From Campylobacterales bacterium (GTDB taxonomy: Bacteria; Campylobacterota; Campylobacteria; Campylobacterales; QNZT01), in the NCBI GenBank assembly GCA_015663225.1, contig DQSO01000187.1:1-9050 (forward strand): DNA of 9,050 nucleotides, written 5' to 3'. The notes beneath the pieces were generated by a model. It saw only the letters and a program-made list of their open reading frames with translations, searched no databases and had not been told where the DNA came from. Of the stretch, positions 6,288 through 9,050 are shown piece after piece (positions within the stretch are counted from its first letter, which is position 1; every line of letters begins with the position of its first letter). Made by a program: the position numbers and the translations under genes.

Positions 6288-6530
6288 ATGGCTGAAAAGT
6301 TTATCTTAGAATTTGCAAGGTTAATAGCCGATAAACCTGAAGAGATTGAAGTTTCAAGACGAGATATCGATGAGACTTTTTCAGAGATTACACTCCTTGC
6401 AAACAAGATAGATACTGGTAAACTTATTGGTAAAGATGGAAAGATGATTAGTTCACTTAAAACCATCATTACTGGCTGTAAAGCTAAAGAGAAAAGAAGT
6501 TATAGGGTCACTATAAAATCACATGAGTAG
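6288..6530 (+). CDS. khpA: KH-domain RNA-binding protein (KhpA/YlqC-like)
   Basis: An 80-aa single KH domain, type II. The GxxG RNA-contact loop is G48-K-D-G51 within GKLIGKDGKMI (44-54), followed by the helix SSLKTII. KhpA proteins bind RNA, in other bacteria together with KhpB/Jag, and affect cell division and mRNA fate. The position between rpsP and rimM is the conserved one for this family. The start follows the rpsP stop by 2 nt without a good ribosome binding site, so translation is probably coupled. The stop overlaps the rimM start by 8 nt. Confidence 0.93.
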   Translation: MAEKFILEFARLIADKPEEIEVSRRDIDETFSEITLLANKIDTGKLIGKDGKMISSLKTIITGCKAKEKRSYRVTIKSHE

Positions 6531-7056
6531 TGAAGTTTTAACTATTGCCACTATTGGCAAAAATGTTGGTTTGAAGGGGGAGTTGAAACTTCATCTTCAT
6601 ACTGATTTTGTAGAACAGTTTAAAAAGGGTTCTACTTTTGTTTTAAAAAACAATGAAACAGTGAAAATACAATCTTTTAATCTTAACCGTGGTGTTGTAA
6701 AATTTCACGGATATGACTCAAGAGAGGCTACTCAAAAACTTATAAATCAGAAACTATTTACAACTGAAAATGATAGTCGAGAGAGTTGTTCTTTGGGTGA
6801 AAAAGAGTATTTTTGGTTTGATATATTTGGTTGTGAGGTTTATGAAGATGGGAAACTTTTAGGAGTTGTTAAAGATATTCAAAGACTAACTGCTTGTGAT
6901 TATCTTGAGATAACTACGGATATTGCTTTAGTTGAAAAAGAGTTAGCAAAAAGTTTTTTAATACCTTATATACAAGATATATATATTAAAAAAGTTGATA
7001 TTAATAGTAAAAAGATAGAAGTTCAAAGTTCATTGGAGCTTTTAGAGATAATATGA
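6523..7056 (+). CDS. rimM: 16S rRNA processing protein RimM
   Basis: A 177-aa ribosome maturation factor that assists assembly of the 30S head region near uS19. The N-terminal domain has TIATIGKNVGLKGELKLHLH (7-26), where GLKGELK is the family signature, and HGYDSREATQKLINQKLF (62-79) is the typical 'D(R)xxAexLkgxxl' segment. The C-terminal PRC-barrel domain covers about 95-177, with EYFWFDIFGCEVYE, DGKLLGVVKDI and FLIPYIQDIYIKKVD (146-159). It overlaps the KH gene by 8 nt and trmD by 4 nt (ATGA), so the four small translation genes behave as one coupled unit. Confidence 0.96.
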   Translation: MSSEVLTIATIGKNVGLKGELKLHLHTDFVEQFKKGSTFVLKNNETVKIQSFNLNRGVVKFHGYDSREATQKLINQKLFTTENDSRESCSLGEKEYFWFDIFGCEVYEDGKLLGVVKDIQRLTACDYLEITTDIALVEKELAKSFLIPYIQDIYIKKVDINSKKIEVQSSLELLEII

Positions 7057-7754
7057 AGTTTACCTTCGTAACACTTTTTTCTTCACTTTGCCAAGGGTAT
7101 TTTTCAGACTCGATACTTAAGCGAGCAATAGATAAAAAATATATAGAGATTGATTATCTAAGTCCACGAGATTTTACTACCAATAAACATAAAAAAGTTG
7201 ATGATTATCAGATTGGTGGCGGTGCTGGACTTACACTTATGACTCAACCACTAGATAGTTTGATATGTGATATAAAAGAAAAAAATTCTGATGCTCATGT
7301 TATATTTGTTCTTCCATCTGCAAAGCCTTTTCGACAAATTGATGCTATGCGATTGGCAAGTAAAAAGCATATAGTTTTAGTTAGTGGTAGATATGAAGGT
7401 TTTGATGAGAGAAGTATAGAGATGTTAGCTGATGAAGTTTTTAGTGTAGGAGATTTTATACTAACTGGTGGAGAATTACCATCTCTTTGCATCTGTGACA
7501 GTATTTCAAGACAAGTTGATGGAGTACTAGGAAATAGTGATTCATTAAGTGGTGAGAGTTTTGAAAATAACCTTTTAGAAGCCCCTGGATTTACCAAACC
7601 AAACATATTTAAAAATACAGAAGTTACCAAAGAATATTTAAGTGGAAATCATAAAAAAATCAACCAAATAAAAAAAGAGTTAGCAAAATACAAAACTAAA
7701 TTTTTTAGACCAGATTTATTTGAGAAAGTAAAGGTTCTAGTCGATAAGAACTAG
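7053..7754 (+). CDS. trmD: tRNA (guanine-N1)-methyltransferase TrmD
   Basis: A 233-aa SPOUT methyltransferase that makes m1G37 in tRNA from S-adenosylmethionine, preventing +1 frameshifts. Recognisable parts are YQIGGGAGLTLMTQPL (52-67; usually YGGGxGMVMxxxPL), the trefoil-knot SAM site SGRYEGFDER (111-120) and SVGDFILTGGELP (131-143), the linker VDGVLGN (155-161), and LLEAPGFTKP (174-183), where others have YPQYTRP. Arg153 matches the catalytic-site Arg154 of E. coli. The residue aligned to E. coli Asp169 is Glu168 (GESF where DSF is usual), a change at the proposed general base. The start overlaps the rimM stop (ATGA). The last codons and the stop lie inside the terminator hairpin. rplS does not follow directly, unlike in many bacteria. 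Confidence 0.96.
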   Translation: MKFTFVTLFSSLCQGYFSDSILKRAIDKKYIEIDYLSPRDFTTNKHKKVDDYQIGGGAGLTLMTQPLDSLICDIKEKNSDAHVIFVLPSAKPFRQIDAMRLASKKHIVLVSGRYEGFDERSIEMLADEVFSVGDFILTGGELPSLCICDSISRQVDGVLGNSDSLSGESFENNLLEAPGFTKPNIFKNTEVTKEYLSGNHKKINQIKKELAKYKTKFFRPDLFEKVKVLVDKN

Positions 7755-7761
7755 AACCTTT
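7730..7761. terminator. Hairpin between convergent trmD and the Cys-rich gene, probable bidirectional terminator
   Basis: AAAGGTTCTAGT (7730-7741) and ACTAGAACCTTT (7750-7761) form a perfect 12-bp stem with an 8-nt loop. The trmD stop TAG (7752-7754) is inside the 3' arm. On the minus strand the stem begins 4 nt after the stop of the 77-aa gene. Only short T runs follow on either strand (TTT, part of the stem), so termination may be partial; the convergent setting supports the call. Confidence 0.65.
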
Positions 7762-7765
7762 AAGG

Positions 7766-7999
7766 CTAGTTACAACAACTAACAACCTCTTGAACTACGA
7801 CACTTTTGTATTTTGTTACATACTTTTGACCTATAACATTTCCACAAGCATCAACTATGTTAACACAAACTTGATAAGGCACTGACTTAACGACATCTCG
7901 TACACAAGTAGTTTTACAACAACTTGTCACACAACAATTTGCACTTGCAACACCTACGAACATAACACTAGCAATTAATGCAGTCTTTAAAATTTTCAT
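7766..7999 (-). CDS. Small secreted cysteine-rich protein, function unknown
   Basis: A 77-aa protein with a strong ribosome binding site (AGGAGGAAGAT before the ATG) and a Sec signal peptide MKILKTALIASVMFVGVASA with an ASA cleavage site after residue 20. Asn precedes the first Cys, so there is no proper lipobox. The mature chain of about 57 residues holds nine cysteines (22, 23, 27, 28, 32, 45, 52, 75, 76): a CC-x3-CC-x3-C cluster at the N-terminus, two single Cys and a C-terminal CC. Between them are Val/Lys-rich, probably beta-forming segments. Periplasmic location and disulfide bonding or metal binding are plausible (inference). I recognise no family. It lies convergent to trmD and divergent from rplS, that is, inside the conserved translation cluster. 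An odd number of cysteines leaves one free for a partner or dimer. Confidence 0.82.
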   Translation of the reverse strand: MKILKTALIASVMFVGVASANCCVTSCCKTTCVRDVVKSVPYQVCVNIVDACGNVIGQKYVTKYKSVVVQEVVSCCN

Positions 8000-8038
8000 A
8001 TCTTCCTCCTCGAAAATAATTTACAATGAAATGTTAAC

Positions 8039-8044
8039 ACTATA
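8039..8044 (-). promoter_or_regulatory. Candidate -10 box (TATAGT) for the Cys-rich gene
   Basis: TATAGT read on the minus strand lies about 40 nt before the ATG at 7999 and would give a leader of roughly 30 nt carrying the strong ribosome binding site. The surrounding region is very AT-rich and no -35 box stands out, so the assignment is weak. Confidence 0.3.
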
Positions 8045-8056
8045 GTTGTTAGTAGG

Positions 8057-8097
8057 AAATAAATTATTTATTTAGTTAAAAATATTAAATTTTAATA
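8057..8097. repeat. Two short AT-only palindromes in the divergent intergenic region
   Basis: AAATAAAT-T-ATTTATTT (8057-8073, perfect 8-1-8) and TATTAAA-T-TTTAATA (8083-8097, perfect 7-1-7) lie in the 263-nt gap between the Cys-rich gene and rplS. They may be part of an AT-rich upstream element or a nucleoid-protein site, but A/T-only palindromes arise easily by chance here. Apart from these, the promoter candidates and the rplS leader, I see nothing in the gap. Confidence 0.35.
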
Positions 8098-8171
8098 AAG
8101 TTACTTTAAATTAGTATTAAATTAAATAGTTATTTCTTAAAAGATTATGAATACAAGAAAACTTAAAGGGT

Positions 8172-8177
8172 TATAAT
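8172..8177 (+). promoter_or_regulatory. Candidate -10 box (TATAAT) for rplS
   Basis: A consensus TATAAT after GGGT lies 86-91 nt before the rplS ATG. Initiation near 8184 would give a leader of about 79 nt holding two ribosome binding sites (AGGAGAGAG at 8233 and GAGGAAG at 8251). Since trmD is cut off by a hairpin and a gene on the other strand, rplS needs a promoter of its own and this is the best candidate. No -35 box is seen. Confidence 0.5.
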
Positions 8178-8248
8178 GGTAATATCCACGCACTTAAAAA
8201 GAAGCTGTTTCTATGGAAAATAAATAGATCATAGGAGAGAGTAAAAAT

Positions 8249-8266
8249 ATGAGGAAGATTAAATGA
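8249..8266 (+). CDS. Five-codon mini-ORF (MRKIK) overlapping the rplS start
   Basis: ATG AGG AAG ATT AAA TGA lies directly before rplS, with AGGAGAGAG about 9-11 nt upstream. Its TGA overlaps the rplS ATG as ATGA. The rplS ribosome binding site GAGGAAG lies inside it. The arrangement would allow coupled translation or leader-peptide control of bL19 synthesis. It is too short to judge by coding content and may be chance. Confidence 0.3.
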   Translation: MRKIK

Positions 8267-8625
8267 GAAATAAATATATAGAAGCTTTTGAAGCTAAACA
8301 AGTTGATACAAAAGAAGTTCCACAATTTCGTGCTGGTGATACACTAAGAGTTGCTGTTACTATTAAAGAGGGTGATAAGACTAGAATTCAGAACTTTGAA
8401 GGTTTATGTATAGCTCGTAGAGGACAAGGAACTGGTGAAACTTTTATGGTAAGAAAAATTGCTGCTAACAGTGTTGGTGTTGAGAGAATTTTTCCAATAT
8501 ATTCAGATAGTATAGATAGTATCACTGTACTTAGACGAGGTAAGGTAAGAAGAGCTAAACTTTTCTATCTAAGAACTAGAAGAGGAAAATCTGCAAGAAT
8601 TGCTGAGCTTAAAAAAGCTAAATAA
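8263..8625 (+). CDS. rplS: 50S ribosomal protein bL19
   Basis: A 120-aa bL19, a large-subunit protein at the interface with the 30S subunit. Typical features are the N-terminal [28 protein letters not shown] (19-38), [19 protein letters not shown] (42-60), [17 protein letters not shown] (72-88) and the basic C-terminus [14 protein letters not shown]. The start is fixed by an in-frame TAA directly before the ATG and by GAGGAAG 7-8 nt upstream. It overlaps a five-codon mini-ORF by ATGA. It is transcribed apart from trmD and closes with a strong intrinsic terminator 15 nt after the stop. Confidence 0.98.
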   Translation: MRNKYIEAFEAKQVDTKEVPQFRAGDTLRVAVTIKEGDKTRIQNFEGLCIARRGQGTGETFMVRKIAANSVGVERIFPIYSDSIDSITVLRRGKVRRAKLFYLRTRRGKSARIAELKKAK

Positions 8626-8640
8626 TTTAGTTTTATTTAA

Positions 8641-8680
8641 AAAAAGGGGTAGCTAGTTTGACTAGTTACCCCTTTTTTTT
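8641..8680 (+). terminator. Strong Rho-independent terminator of rplS
   Basis: A 17-bp stem (8641-8657 with 8661-8677, one G-U pair) closes on a 3-nt TTG loop. The core is GGGGTA/TACCCC flanked by A5 and T8. The run of eight T at 8673-8680 gives a classic terminator on the plus strand; the A run before the stem would also let it work on the other strand. Confidence 0.95.
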
Positions 8681-8684
8681 ATAT

Positions 8685-8710
8685 TTGTAATTGTTGTAAC
8701 TATTTTGTAA
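8685..8710 (+). promoter_or_regulatory. Three TTGTAA repeats upstream of the porin gene (candidate operator)
   Basis: TTGTAA occurs at 8685-8690, 8694-8699 and 8705-8710, the last two followed by C. The repeats cover the -35 area of the porin promoter candidate at 8722-8727. Direct repeats at this place are typical of response-regulator binding, but the spacings (9 and 11) are not strictly equal and the region is AT-rich. No regulator is assigned. Confidence 0.35.
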
Positions 8711-8721
8711 CACTTTAGAGA

Positions 8722-8727
8722 TACAAT
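8722..8727 (+). promoter_or_regulatory. Candidate -10 box (TACAAT) for the porin gene
   Basis: TACAAT within GATACAAT lies 33-38 nt before the ATG and downstream of the rplS terminator, so the porin gene is transcribed on its own. The same octamer precedes ffh at 4569-4576. The leader would be about 25 nt and carries AAGGAG at 8746-8751. Confidence 0.5.
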
Positions 8728-8759
8728 ACCCTGCAAACAAAAAATAAGGAGTTGTATTT

Positions 8760-9050
8760 ATGAAAAAAGTAATATTATCAATGGTAGCAATCGCTACAGT
8801 AACAATGGCAGATACGAATATCACACCAGTAGTAGCAGATGGTTTTTTTGAAGGATTTCATTTCAAAAATGATTTAAGATTAAGATATGAGAGTATAGAA
8901 AGAGATGATAAAGCTAATAAGTATAGAAACAGATACCGTTTAAGACTTGGAGCAAAAGTTGACTTAGTTGACAATCTTCAACTTGTAGCTGGTATGAGAA
9001 GTGGATTTGCTAACCCGACTTCAGGAAACCAAACATTTAAGAGCGATAAA
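8760..9050 (+). CDS. Putative porin, N-terminal 97 residues, runs off window
   Basis: The frame starts at the ATG at 8760, with AAGGAG 8 nt upstream, and is open to the window edge. A Sec signal peptide MKKVILSMVAIATVTMA is followed by a mature chain with alternating beta-strand character: FHFKNDLRLRYESIERD (about 33-49), then KYRNRYRLRLGAKVDLVDNL (55-74), then LQLVAGMRSGFANPTSGNQT. This pattern, an N-terminal RLRYE strand, an R-rich RNRxRLRLG strand and DNLxLxxGxRSG, is that of putative porins of the Porin_5-like type in Campylobacterota, 16-18-strand outer-membrane channels. Solute is unknown. The part seen ends at DNA encoding FKSDK; the rest of the barrel is outside the window. Confidence 0.85.
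   Translation, partial: MKKVILSMVAIATVTMADTNITPVVADGFFEGFHFKNDLRLRYESIERDDKANKYRNRYRLRLGAKVDLVDNLQLVAGMRSGFANPTSGNQTFKSDK

Noticed and set aside
7295..7630. Minus-strand ORF of 111 aa inside trmD
   Set aside because: Antisense to clear TrmD motifs, no ribosome binding site and no recognisable domain.
8213..8227. Second tiny ORF (MENK) in the rplS leader
   Set aside because: No ribosome binding site in front and no overlap with the gene start, unlike the MRKIK ORF.
1..9050. CRISPR array, tRNA/rRNA genes, insertion sequences, att sites
   Set aside because: No regularly spaced repeats, cloverleaf-like sequence, transposase or terminal inverted repeats were seen on either strand.

Overview
The window reads as AT-rich chromosome of a Campylobacterota (epsilonproteobacterial) organism, most likely a free-living Sulfurimonas/Sulfurovum/Arcobacter-type bacterium. 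This is inferred from the order ffh-rpsP-KH-rimM-trmD-rplS, Ffh and TrmD variants of the epsilonproteobacterial kind (for example APGFTKP in TrmD), strong AGGAG-type ribosome binding sites, TATAAT/TACAAT -10 boxes without clear -35 boxes, and a Porin_5-like outer-membrane protein. Species cannot be fixed from the sequence alone.

Left arm (1-4323, minus strand): an envelope gene block. Reading in the direction of transcription: a 154-aa predicted membrane protein (4323-3859), a 73-nt gap with a palindrome, then five genes packed with almost no gaps. These are an OmpA-domain lipoprotein with glycine zippers (3785-3063), a membrane-anchored glycosidase-like TIM-barrel protein (3072-1855), a 34-aa single-span microprotein (1855-1751), an XpaC-family membrane protein (1754-927) and a TelA-family protein whose C-terminus lies outside the window (923-1). 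The junctions are a 10-nt overlap, a TAATG overlap, an ATGA overlap and a 3-nt gap, so the five are very probably co-transcribed and translationally coupled. XpaC and TelA are a known pair (xpaC-yaaN in Bacillus subtilis). Joining them to a glycosidase-like protein, a microprotein and a peptidoglycan-binding lipoprotein is the best candidate here for an undescribed system.

Middle (4352-7754, plus strand): a 68-aa coiled-coil protein of unknown function, then the translation operon. It runs ffh (SRP GTPase), a 105-nt gap with a large hairpin, rpsP (bS16), khpA-like KH protein, rimM (16S maturation) and trmD (tRNA m1G37 methyltransferase). rpsP to trmD are separated by 2 nt or overlap. TrmD appears to have Glu where the usual catalytic Asp stands.

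Right (7766-9050): a convergent 77-aa secreted protein with nine cysteines is wedged between trmD and rplS, which are adjacent in many bacteria. rplS therefore has its own upstream region, with a TATAAT box, an untranslated leader and a five-codon mini-ORF overlapping the rplS start. It ends in a textbook intrinsic terminator. The window closes with the first 97 codons of a putative porin, whose upstream region carries three TTGTAA repeats. No RNA genes, insertion sequences, CRISPR arrays or att sites were seen.
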